Positions 1-7,011 of a stretch of DNA of 42,587 nt are shown here, one piece after another (the stretch's first letter is position 1; each line of letters starts with the position of its first letter). The DNA comes from Phenylobacterium sp. GTDB taxonomy: Bacteria > Pseudomonadota > Alphaproteobacteria > Caulobacterales > Caulobacteraceae. Position numbers and translations under genes: made by a program. The notes below the pieces were generated by a model. That model saw only the letters and a list, made by a program, of their open reading frames with translations, was not told the DNA's origin and did no database searches. The stretch covers positions 1-42,587 of the forward strand of contig NZ_JAUYNW010000065.1 in NCBI RefSeq assembly GCF_030698145.1, written 5' to 3'.

Positions 1-316
1 CCGCGTCGAGATCGCGGTCGCCGGCTTCCGTCCGGAAGAACTGAACATCGAGGTCAAGGAAAACCTCCTGACCGTCCAGGGCCGCAAGGCCGCCAACGAC
101 GACCAGCGCAAGTACCTCCACCGCGGCCTGGCCGAGCGCAACTTCGAGCGCCGGTTCCAGCTCGCCGACTATGTGGTGGTCACCGAAGCCGGGCTCGCCG
201 ACGGCCTGCTCTCCATCTCGCTGAAGCGCGAGCTGCCGGAGGCCCTGAAACCCCGCCGGATCGAGATCGCCACCTCGACCCAGCCCGACTTGATCGAAGG
301 TGAGAAGGCCGCCTAA
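1..316 (+). CDS. Small heat-shock protein (Hsp20/IbpA family), 5' truncated
   Basis: The last 104 residues of an ATP-independent holdase chaperone of the alpha-crystallin family are present, read from base 2; the start lies outside the window. The visible part covers most of the alpha-crystallin domain. It opens with RVEIAVAGFRPEELNIEV and carries the conserved late strand GLLSISLKRELPE, followed by the I-x-I type tail RRIEI that in this family docks on neighbouring subunits. These proteins bind unfolding clients in the cytoplasm and hand them to DnaK/ClpB. A strong intrinsic terminator follows at 391. Family assignment is firm; whether it is an IbpA or another Hsp20 paralogue cannot be told from the fragment. 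Confidence 0.93.
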   Translation, partial: RVEIAVAGFRPEELNIEVKENLLTVQGRKAANDDQRKYLHRGLAERNFERRFQLADYVVVTEAGLADGLLSISLKRELPEALKPRRIEIATSTQPDLIEGEKAA

Positions 317-390
317 CCCGCCCCCCAGCTAGGTGGACTTCCCTTCCGGGCGGCGCGCCCCCCACGCGCCGCCCCCCCTTTCAGACGACT

Positions 391-424
391 GGCCGGCGCG
401 GGTGATCGCGCCGGCCTTTTCTTT
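391..424 (+). terminator. Intrinsic terminator after hsp20
   Basis: A perfect 10-bp stem (391-400 with 407-416) around a 6-base loop, GGCCGGCGCG / CGCGCCGGCC, is followed directly by TTTTCTTT. This is a textbook rho-independent terminator 75 bases after the hsp20 stop codon. Confidence 0.9.
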
Positions 425-502
425 GGGTCCCAGATCCAAGCTGACAGCACGGTGGCGGCAGGACCGCTCTAAGGTCGTCTCCAGAGCTCAGGGAGAACGA
501 CC

Positions 503-874
503 ATGCCCATCAAGGGAAGCTGCCACTGCGGCGCCACCCAGTTCGAGGTTCCCGAGCCGCCGGCTTCGGTGACGAGCTGCAACTGCTCATTCTGCGCCAA
601 GCGCGGCGCGCTGCACGCCTATTACCCGGTGGCCCAGTTCAAGCTGCTGACGGCCCGCGACCGGGTCTCGACCTATCAGTGGGGCCACTATGTGGGCCAG
701 CATCACCACTGCGGGATCTGCGGCTGCGGGACCTATTCGGAGTTTCCCAGCTTCGACACCGGCGAGCCCGACTACGACAATATGAGGGTCTCGGTGAACG
801 CCCGGCTGTTCGGCGACGACCTCGACCTGGCCGCCGTTCCCATCGAGTACGTGAACGGCAAGACCGACTGGTAG
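503..874 (+). CDS. GFA/CENP-V domain zinc protein
   Basis: A 123-residue single-domain protein of the glutathione-dependent formaldehyde-activating enzyme (GFA) family. The zinc-binding cysteines are all visible: C7-x-C9 (CHC), C26-x-C28-x2-C31 (CNCSFC) and C70-x2-C73-x-C75 (CGICGC). Length matches the family (about 115-190). The original GFA member was proposed to speed S-hydroxymethylglutathione formation, but most small members have no proven reaction, so the function here is open. The ATG at 503 has GGGAG at 491-495, 7 bases upstream. It converges with the enoyl-CoA hydratase gene, leaving 1 base between stop codons. Confidence 0.88.
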   Translation: MPIKGSCHCGATQFEVPEPPASVTSCNCSFCAKRGALHAYYPVAQFKLLTARDRVSTYQWGHYVGQHHHCGICGCGTYSEFPSFDTGEPDYDNMRVSVNARLFGDDLDLAAVPIEYVNGKTDW

Positions 875-875
875 C

Positions 876-1643
876 TCAGAACGCCCCGCCGCGGCCCTGG
901 CCGGCGACGAAGCGGGCGGCGCCTTCGCGGGCCTCGCCCGACCTCAGGGTTTCGAGTCCGACATCGACCTCGGCCAGCATGGCGGCCTCCCAGTCCAGCG
1001 ACCACTGGCCGATGGCCGAGAGCCGGTCGTTGCGCAGGCAGGTCTGGGGGAAGGCCGAGAGCTGGGCGGCGAGGTCCAGCGCCGCGTCGAGCGCTCCGCC
1101 CCGCGGCGCCAGCCGATTGGCCAGCCCCATGGCGTAGGCCTCCGCGGCGTCCACGGGCCGGCCGGTGAGGATCAGGTCCATGGCCCGCGAATGGCCGATC
1201 AGCCGCGGCAGACGCACGGTCCCCAGGTCGATGAGCGGCACCCCGAATCGGCGGCAGAACACCCCGAAGACCGCGCCCTCGGCGGCGACCCGCAGGTCGC
1301 ACCAGGCCGCCACCTCGATACCGCCGGCCACGGCGTGGCCCTCGACGGCGGCGATCACCGGCTTGCCGAGCGCCAGCCGGGTGCAGCCCATGGGCCCGAA
1401 GTCGCCCTCGCGCTTGACGGGGTTGCCCCGCGCTTCGCTGACACCCTTCAGGTCGGCGCCGGCGCAGAAGGTCCCGCCGCGGCCCTGCAGCACCGCCACG
1501 TCCAGTTCGGGATCGGCGTCGAAGGCCTTGAAGGCGTCGTAGAGGGCCTGGGCGGTGGCGGCGTCCACGGCGTTGCGGCGTTCGGGGCGCTCGATAGTGA
1601 CGATGGCCGTGCGGCCGCGGGTCTCGACGCTGACGGTGTCCAT
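876..1643 (-). CDS. Enoyl-CoA hydratase/isomerase (crotonase) family protein
   Basis: A 255-residue crotonase-fold enzyme acting on acyl-CoA thioesters. The N-terminus VSVETRGRTAIVTIERP and the two oxyanion-hole segments (AGADL at about 61-65, GHAVAGGIE at about 102-110) are typical. In classical hydratases the region after FG reads P-E-x-x-L-G and provides a catalytic glutamate; here it reads GVPLIDLGTVRLPRL, so that acid is missing. The protein may therefore not be a simple 2-enoyl-CoA hydratase. Substrate cannot be named. The ATG at 1643 has GGGAG about 8 bases upstream. It stands alone, not in an obvious fatty-acid operon. Confidence 0.88.
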   Translation of the reverse strand: MDTVSVETRGRTAIVTIERPERRNAVDAATAQALYDAFKAFDADPELDVAVLQGRGGTFCAGADLKGVSEARGNPVKREGDFGPMGCTRLALGKPVIAAVEGHAVAGGIEVAAWCDLRVAAEGAVFGVFCRRFGVPLIDLGTVRLPRLIGHSRAMDLILTGRPVDAAEAYAMGLANRLAPRGGALDAALDLAAQLSAFPQTCLRNDRLSAIGQWSLDWEAAMLAEVDVGLETLRSGEAREGAARFVAGQGRGGAF

Positions 1644-1707
1644 GCTGGGGTCTCCCGTTGAGGTGACCCGAGCCTAGCGGCTTGCCGAGGCGTCAGCCCA
1701 CGGGAGA

Positions 1708-2973
1708 TTAGGCGGCCAGCACGATCTCCAGGCCGACCGAGCCCGCCAGGCCCACGTCGCGCAGGCTGGCGCCGGTCATGATCGCCCTGCTGAAGTCGCT
1801 GCCGCGCAGGTCGGCGCCGTCGAAGACCACCCCGGTCATGTCGGCGCGCTGGGCGATGGCGTAGCGCAGCTTGGCCCCGCCCAGCTGCGAGGGCTGACTG
1901 CGGTTGGGGCCAAGCGGCAGGGGGGCGAAAACCGCATCGCGCAGGTCGGTCTTGATCAGGTTGGCCCCCGTCATCCGGACGCCCCGCAGGTCGCCGGAAT
2001 CCAGGATCGCCCCACGCAGGTCCGCGCCTTGCAGGTTGGCGCCCTGGAGCTGGGTCCCGGTGAGGTCGAGCCCCACCATGATGGCGCCCTTGGCGCTCAT
2101 CGCGCTAAGGCGCAGGCCACGCAGCTTGTCACCCAGCGGCCGCAGATCCTCGCCGTCCAGCATGGCCGGCCGCCCCTCCCGCCCGCCGGTCCTGCACCAC
2201 AGGTGGTTGGACAGGGCTTGGTCCAGCAGGGACGGCGCCTTGGCCATGGTCTCCGAAGTCACCACTCCGATGGACCCCAGCATGTTGGTGGCGTCCGACA
2301 GCCGCGCGGCGCGAACATCGACGTCGCACAGCACCGTGCCGGCGAGATTGGCGCCCTCCAGGTTCGCGCCGGCCAGGTCCACCCCATCGAAGATGGCGCC
2401 CGCGAAATTGGCGTCCTTGCAGTTGGCGCGGGCGAGCTTGGCGCCCTTCAGGGAGCAGTCGGTGAAGTCGGCGGCGTAGGCCGAGGCCTCGTCCATCTGC
2501 GAGCCGTGCAGGGTTGCGCCGGCGAGGACGGCGTTGTCGAGCTGGCCGTGGCGGCGTTCGTGCGACAGGGAGGCCAGGCCCTTGCTGGGATGCGGGATGG
2601 CGATCTGGCCGATGCGGAAATCGGCCTGGCTGAGGTCCGCGCGGCTGAGGTCCGCCCCGCGCAGGCAGGCGCCGCGCAAGTCCGCACGGGTGAGGTTGGC
2701 CATCCGCAGGTCGGCCTTGCGCAGGTCGCAGCCGAACAGGTTGGCGCGCGCGAGGTTGGCGCCGACCAGCTTCGCGCCGTCGAGGATGGAGGCCGAGAGG
2801 TCGGCGTCGGAGAGGTCGCGGCCGGAGAGATCGGCCCGGGAGAGGTCGACGAAGCGCAGGGCGGCCCGCTTGCCGCCAGGCTTGCCGGCGACGAAGCGCT
2901 CGTGCGCGACGACGATCATCTCGATCTCGCCCGCCGATAGTCTGCGCCGACCCATTAGCCCGATGGCGTTCAC
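1708..2973 (-). CDS. Pentapeptide-repeat protein A
   Basis: About 421 residues dominated by A(D/N)Lxx pentapeptide repeats, which fold as a right-handed quadrilateral beta helix. Two repeat blocks (roughly residues 40-125 and 145-235) are followed by a non-repeat insert with a W-C-x-T-G-G-x-E-G motif (about residue 260), then a third block. Start: GTG at 2973 with GGGAGG 6 bases upstream fits better than the GTG/ATG at 2997/2994, which have no ribosome site. The N-terminal helix has HERFVAGKPGGKRA, matched by HDRLWTSKPGGARA in the upstream gene. The two genes are paralogues in tandem and probably co-transcribed. No membrane segment or signal peptide. Function unknown. Confidence 0.88.
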   Translation of the reverse strand: MNAIGLMGRRRLSAGEIEMIVVAHERFVAGKPGGKRAALRFVDLSRADLSGRDLSDADLSASILDGAKLVGANLARANLFGCDLRKADLRMANLTRADLRGACLRGADLSRADLSQADFRIGQIAIPHPSKGLASLSHERRHGQLDNAVLAGATLHGSQMDEASAYAADFTDCSLKGAKLARANCKDANFAGAIFDGVDLAGANLEGANLAGTVLCDVDVRAARLSDATNMLGSIGVVTSETMAKAPSLLDQALSNHLWCRTGGREGRPAMLDGEDLRPLGDKLRGLRLSAMSAKGAIMVGLDLTGTQLQGANLQGADLRGAILDSGDLRGVRMTGANLIKTDLRDAVFAPLPLGPNRSQPSQLGGAKLRYAIAQRADMTGVVFDGADLRGSDFSRAIMTGASLRDVGLAGSVGLEIVLAA

Positions 2974-3078
2974 GAACGACCTCCCTGAAGACATCACGAA
3001 GCCGGTCGTCTACGCCGCAAGACCGACTGAACCGTTAAGCTTACTGGGAACAGTACTGGGATCCGTACGGACGGCGCG

Positions 3079-4338
3079 TCAGATCGCGTCTTCCAGGCCC
3101 CGGGCGCCCCACTTCTGGGCGTTGGTGAGCACGGTCTGCTTGACCATGGCGTTGGTGAAATTGGCGCGGCTGAGGTCGGCGTCGACCAGGATGGCGTGGC
3201 GAACGTCGGCGCGGGCGAGGTCGGCGTTCTTCAGGCTGGCCCCGGTCAGGTTGGCCGGCAGCATCCGGTCGGCGCCGATCAGCAGGGGGCCGAGCTGGGC
3301 GTCGCGCAGGTCCGCGCCCGACATCTTGGCGCCCACCAGGCGCGCGCCGCGCAGGTCGGCCCGGCGCAGGTTGCAGTTGCGCAGGTCGGCGCCGTCGAGT
3401 TGGGCGCCCTGCAGCTGCACGCCTTCCATGTCGAGGCCGTAGAACGTCGCGCCCTTGGCCGAGAGCGCGGTCAGGTTGAAGCCGCGGATTGTCTCCAGGG
3501 CCCGAAGGTCGGCGTTGTCGAACACGCTGGGCGTCCCCTCGGAGCCGCCGGTCTCGCACCACTTGGCGTGGTCGCGGATCATGGTCTTGTACGGCAGGTC
3601 CTCGACGGACTTGCCGGCGGGTTCGTCGGTCAGGGCGCCGCGCATGTCGGCCTGGCTGACGTTCCAGGCGAAGGTCTTGGCCCCAACCAGGATGCAATCG
3701 CGCATGTCGGCTCCGGCGAGGTCGGCGCCCGACAGGTCCGCGCCGGCCATGTTGGCGCCGGACATATTGGCCTGTTTGAGGTTGGCCCGGACCATCTTGG
3801 CGTCCTTCAGGATCGCGTCGCTGAAATCGGCCTTGATCGCCATGACGCCGGACAGGCGCGAGCGCTCCAGATTGGCGCCGGCCAGGATCGCGCCGTTGGC
3901 GTCGCCCACCCGGTTGTGGTGCTCCAGCACGCGCAGGCCCTTGTCACGGTCGACGGCGGCGATGGAACCCTCGCGCAGGTCGGCCTCGAACAGGTCGGCG
4001 CCGGTGAGGTTGGCGTTGCGCAGACAGGCGCCGCGCAGATCGGCCCGGCGCATGGAGGCGTCGGTCAGGTTGGAGTTCTGCAGGTCGGCGCCAAACAGGT
4101 TGGCATGGTCCAGCCGCACGCCCTGCATGTGGCAATCGGCCAGGATGGCGCCCGTGAAATCGGCATCGCAGAGGTTCTTGCCGCGAAGGTCCAACCCCGA
4201 GAGGTCGCGCCAGGCGAACACCGCACGGGCGCCGCCGGGCTTGGAGGTCCAAAGGCGGTCGTGCTTGGCGCAGATGACTTCGAACTCGGTCTGTCCGAGC
4301 TTGGGGAGGTCTGGGGTGGGCGCGGTCAGGATCGACAT
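3079..4338 (-). CDS. Pentapeptide-repeat protein B (paralogue of A)
   Basis: A 419-residue pentapeptide-repeat protein with the same layout as protein A: an N-terminal helix ending in KPGGARAVFAWRDLSG, two repeat blocks, a non-repeat insert with AKWCETGGSEGTPSVFD, and a last repeat block containing LQGAQLDGADLRN. The shared insert shows that the pair arose by duplication of a defined architecture and not by chance repeat expansion. The ATG at 4338 lacks a strong ribosome site. It is the upstream gene of the pair; 105 bases separate its stop from the GTG of A. Quinolone-resistance Qnr/MfpA proteins share the fold but are about half this size and lack the insert, so a gyrase role should not be assumed. 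Confidence 0.88.
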   Translation of the reverse strand: MSILTAPTPDLPKLGQTEFEVICAKHDRLWTSKPGGARAVFAWRDLSGLDLRGKNLCDADFTGAILADCHMQGVRLDHANLFGADLQNSNLTDASMRRADLRGACLRNANLTGADLFEADLREGSIAAVDRDKGLRVLEHHNRVGDANGAILAGANLERSRLSGVMAIKADFSDAILKDAKMVRANLKQANMSGANMAGADLSGADLAGADMRDCILVGAKTFAWNVSQADMRGALTDEPAGKSVEDLPYKTMIRDHAKWCETGGSEGTPSVFDNADLRALETIRGFNLTALSAKGATFYGLDMEGVQLQGAQLDGADLRNCNLRRADLRGARLVGAKMSGADLRDAQLGPLLIGADRMLPANLTGASLKNADLARADVRHAILVDADLSRANFTNAMVKQTVLTNAQKWGARGLEDAI

Positions 4339-4418
4339 GCGGAACTTGGGGAACCCGGAGAAACTGAGCCGATCCTAGCGCCCGGCAATTAACACGCTCT
4401 TTCCGCCACTTAAGCTGT

Positions 4419-4865
4419 TTAGGGTGAATCGTCGCAGGGTCGATATCCGACATAGAGGACGCTGGCCTCGCTCGCCAAAACCCCCAGTTGAACCTCGATC
4501 CCCGCCGCCCGCATCCGCTCGGCGCCCTGACCGGCGGCGAAGGGCGAGGCGTCCTCGCAGGCGATCAGCACCCGCGCCACACCGGCGGCGACCAGCCGCT
4601 CCGAGCACGACAGCCCGCCCGACGAACGCGCCCCGCAGGGCTCCAGGGTGACATAGGCCGTGGCGCCACGCGCGGCTTCTCCCGCGCGATCAAGGGCTTG
4701 TTCCTCGGCGTGCGGGCGCCCGCCCGGCGCGGTCGCCCCCTCCCCCACCACCTGCCCGGTCTTGACGATCACACAGCCGACGGAGGGGTTGTCGCCGGTC
4801 CGGCCGAGGTTGGCCCGCGCCAGGTCGATGGCGCGGCTCATATGGTCCTGGTCGGCGGCGCTCAT
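4419..4865 (-). CDS. RibD-like zinc deaminase domain protein (stand-alone)
   Basis: A 148-residue cytidine-deaminase-fold protein that resembles the N-terminal pyrimidine deaminase domain of riboflavin enzyme RibD. Visible signs are [11 protein letters not shown] near residue 25, the H52-A-E54 zinc/proton-shuttle motif, and the P-C77...C87 zinc ligands followed by [12 protein letters not shown], as in RibD. The reductase half of RibD (another about 200 residues) is absent; the frame stops at TAA 4419. The start codon overlaps the stop of gpmA as ATGA (4862-4865), implying translational coupling. It could deaminate the riboflavin intermediate beside a separate reductase, or another nucleobase or drug-like substrate. 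Confidence 0.8.
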   Translation of the reverse strand: MSAADQDHMSRAIDLARANLGRTGDNPSVGCVIVKTGQVVGEGATAPGGRPHAEEQALDRAGEAARGATAYVTLEPCGARSSGGLSCSERLVAAGVARVLIACEDASPFAAGQGAERMRAAGIEVQLGVLASEASVLYVGYRPCDDSP

Positions 4866-5575
4866 GCCGCCTGGGGCAGGGGTGTGGCGCGGCTCTCGTC
4901 GAGGTAGCGCGCCGCGGTGGGCTTGAGGCCGGCGTCCAGGTCAATCAGCAGCGGATTGCCGGTGGGAATCTCGACTCCGATGATCGCCTCGGCGCTCAGG
5001 CCGTACAGAAGCTTGACGATGGCCCGCAGGGAATTGCCGTGGGCGGCCACCAGCACGGTCTCGCCGGCGGCAAGGCGCGGCGCGATCTCCGCGTCCCAAT
5101 AGGGCTGAACCCGTTCCAGGGTGGTCTTCAGGCTTTCGGTGTCCGGCAGGACGGCGCCGGCGTAGCGGCGGTCCTTGGCGAAGTCGAACTCGCCGCCGGG
5201 CGCCAGGGACGGTGGCGGGATGTCGTAGGAGCGCCGCCAGATCTTCACCTGCGCCTCACCGTGCTTGGCGGCGGTCTCCGTCTTGTTCAAGCCCGTCAGG
5301 CCGCCGTAGTGGCGCTCGTTCAGCCGCCAGTCCTTGGTCTCCGGGACGAAGACCTGCCCGGCGCTGGTGAGCGCCAGCCAGAGCGTGCGGATGGCGCGCG
5401 TGAGCACGGAGGTGAAGGCCCGGTCGATCTGGAGGCCCGCGGCCTTGATCAATTCCCCGCCCTTGATGGCCTGGGCCTCGCCCTCGGCCGTCAGGTCCAC
5501 GTCGACCCAGCCGGTGAAACGGTCATCGAGGTTCCACTGGCTCTGGCCGTGGCGGAGGAGGATCAGTTTCGACAA
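4862..5575 (-). CDS. gpmA: 2,3-bisphosphoglycerate-dependent phosphoglycerate mutase
   Basis: A 237-residue glycolytic enzyme interconverting 3- and 2-phosphoglycerate in the cytoplasm. It has the phosphohistidine motif [10 protein letters not shown] at residues 6-15, the [12 protein letters not shown] segment with the catalytic acid, and the second histidine in [11 protein letters not shown]. Length fits the dPGM family (about 230-250). The start is TTG at 5575, supported by AAGGAG 8 bases upstream; no ATG is available near it. A RibD-like deaminase overlaps its stop codon by 4 bases. It is divergent from the small membrane protein at 5688. Confidence 0.95.
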   Translation of the reverse strand: MSKLILLRHGQSQWNLDDRFTGWVDVDLTAEGEAQAIKGGELIKAAGLQIDRAFTSVLTRAIRTLWLALTSAGQVFVPETKDWRLNERHYGGLTGLNKTETAAKHGEAQVKIWRRSYDIPPPSLAPGGEFDFAKDRRYAGAVLPDTESLKTTLERVQPYWDAEIAPRLAAGETVLVAAHGNSLRAIVKLLYGLSAEAIIGVEIPTGNPLLIDLDAGLKPTAARYLDESRATPLPQAA

Positions 5576-5687
5576 GCGCTTGGCTCCTTCAGCGGTTGCG
5601 AGCGGGGCTAAGGGCCAGGACCGCCAGCGTCAAGGCCCGCTGGCTCCCCGCTGGCTCCTTGTCTAAGCGCCGTCTATATGTGCGCCG

Positions 5688-5933
5688 ATGCTCAATCGCC
5701 TGTTCTTCCCGGCGCTCGCGGCGCTCGCTCTTGGCCTGGTCGCGCTGGCCATGGTCTGGCCCCAGGGGCTGGGCGATCGGTCGTGGGGGCCGTTCGGCCG
5801 CCCGCCGGTCCAGCGCACGCCCGAGATGCAGGCGGCGATGAAACGCGAGACCGAGGCCTCCGAGCAAAGGCTGAACCAGGCCCGCGCGGCGGTCTCCGAC
5901 CTGCAGACCCAGGCGATCTCGCCGACCAAATGA
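5688..5933 (+). CDS. Small single-pass membrane protein upstream of kdsD
   Basis: An 81-residue protein not recognised as a named family. Residues 3-25 (LFFPALAALALGLVALAMVW) are one hydrophobic segment, and the C-terminal half (about 45-75, MQAAMKRETEASEQRLNQAR) is charged and likely helical or coiled-coil, presumably periplasmic or cytoplasmic depending on topology. Its TGA stop overlaps the ATG of kdsD (AATGA), so the two are very likely translated together. No clear ribosome site precedes the ATG at 5688. The overlap suggests a real gene rather than a shadow frame. Confidence 0.68.
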   Translation: MLNRLFFPALAALALGLVALAMVWPQGLGDRSWGPFGRPPVQRTPEMQAAMKRETEASEQRLNQARAAVSDLQTQAISPTK

Positions 5934-6913
5934 CGGACCCCCGCCCGATGAGCAATTTCGACGCCGTCGCCGTGGCCCGCCGCGTGCTGAACACCGAGGC
6001 CGACGCCCTGCGCCTGCAGGCCGACGCGCTCGGCCCCGACTTCGTGCGCGCCGTCGACATCCTGGGCTCGGCCAAGGGCCGCATCGTCTGCACCGGCATC
6101 GGCAAGTCCGGCCATGTGGCGCGCAAGATCGCCGCCACCTTCGCCTCCACCGGCCAGCCGGCCTTCTTCGTCCACGCCACCGAGGCCAGCCACGGCGACC
6201 TGGGGATGATCGGCCCGGACGACGTGATCCTCGGGCTCTCGAAGTCCGGCGAGGTACGGGAACTGGCCGATGTCCTGGCCTACGCCACCCGCTTCCACAT
6301 CCCGCTGATCGCGATCACCGCCTCGCCCGACAGCGCGTTGGGGCGGGCCGCCACCGTGGTGCTGGAGCTGGCCGACGGGACCGAGGCCACGGCCGAGGTC
6401 AATGCGCCGACCACCTCCACCACCCTGCAGATCGCGCTGGGCGACGCGCTCGCCGTGGCCCTGCTGGAACGGCGCGGCTTCACGGCCAAGGACTTCAAGA
6501 CCTTCCATCCCGGCGGCAAGCTGGGCGCCATGCTGCGCACGGTGGGCGATCTGATGCACGGCGCCGACCAGGTGCCGCTGGTGACCCCCGGCACGCCGAT
6601 GCGCGAAGCCCTGATGGTGATGACCGGCAAGACCTGGGGGATCGTCGGCGTACAGGGATCGGATGGGCGGTTGGTGGGGGTGATCACCGACGGCGATCTG
6701 CGCCGTCACTTCGACGACCTGGTGACCCACACCGCCGGCGAAGTCATGACGCCTGGCCCCAGGAAGACCGTACCGCCCGGCATGCTGGCGTCGGAGGCCC
6801 TGGCGCTGATGAGCGATCCGCCGCCGTCGGTCACCGTCCTGTTCGTGGTCGACGAGGGCCGGCCGGTGGGAATTCTGCATGTCCACGACCTGCTTCGCGC
6901 CGGCGTGATGTAA
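5930..6913 (+). CDS. kdsD: Arabinose-5-phosphate isomerase (KpsF/GutQ/KdsD family)
   Basis: A 327-residue enzyme converting ribulose-5-phosphate to arabinose-5-phosphate, the first step toward Kdo for lipopolysaccharide. The N-terminal SIS sugar-isomerase domain shows VCTGIGKSGHVARKIAATF, the metal/active-site stretch HATEASHGDLGMI, and ALGDALAVALLE. Two CBS domains follow (about 210-325), with GIVGVQGSDGRLVGVITDGD. Length equals E. coli KdsD (328). The start is taken at ATG 5930, which overlaps the stop of the small membrane protein; ATG 5948 is an in-frame alternative. A longer open frame reaching back to 5678 is only the shadow of that small gene. Confidence 0.94.
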   Translation: MTDPRPMSNFDAVAVARRVLNTEADALRLQADALGPDFVRAVDILGSAKGRIVCTGIGKSGHVARKIAATFASTGQPAFFVHATEASHGDLGMIGPDDVILGLSKSGEVRELADVLAYATRFHIPLIAITASPDSALGRAATVVLELADGTEATAEVNAPTTSTTLQIALGDALAVALLERRGFTAKDFKTFHPGGKLGAMLRTVGDLMHGADQVPLVTPGTPMREALMVMTGKTWGIVGVQGSDGRLVGVITDGDLRRHFDDLVTHTAGEVMTPGPRKTVPPGMLASEALALMSDPPPSVTVLFVVDEGRPVGILHVHDLLRAGVM

Positions 6914-6957
6914 CCCAGGTCACAATCGCGAAGTTCATGGTTGCCGTTCGGATAGTC

Positions 6958-6978
6958 TTAAGGGTGGAACACCTTTAA
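6958..6978. promoter_or_regulatory. Inverted repeat upstream of phosphomannomutase gene
   Basis: TTAAGGGTG - GAA - CACCTTTAA: 9-base arms with a single G/T mismatch (pairable in RNA), 34 bases before the ATG at 7012. It could be an operator or a short leader hairpin; no T-run follows, so it is not a convincing kdsD terminator. Confidence 0.4.
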
Positions 6979-7011
6979 ACACGACGCCCGACGCCATCCG
7001 ATGGAGTTCCG

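Noticed and set aside
3079..4338. Quinolone-resistance (Qnr-like) role of the pentapeptide-repeat proteins
   Set aside because: They are twice the size of Qnr, carry a conserved insert, and only the fold is shared.
6958..6978. CtrA-binding site
   Set aside because: The two TTAA ends are 17 bases apart start to start, not in the TTAA-N7-TTAA layout.
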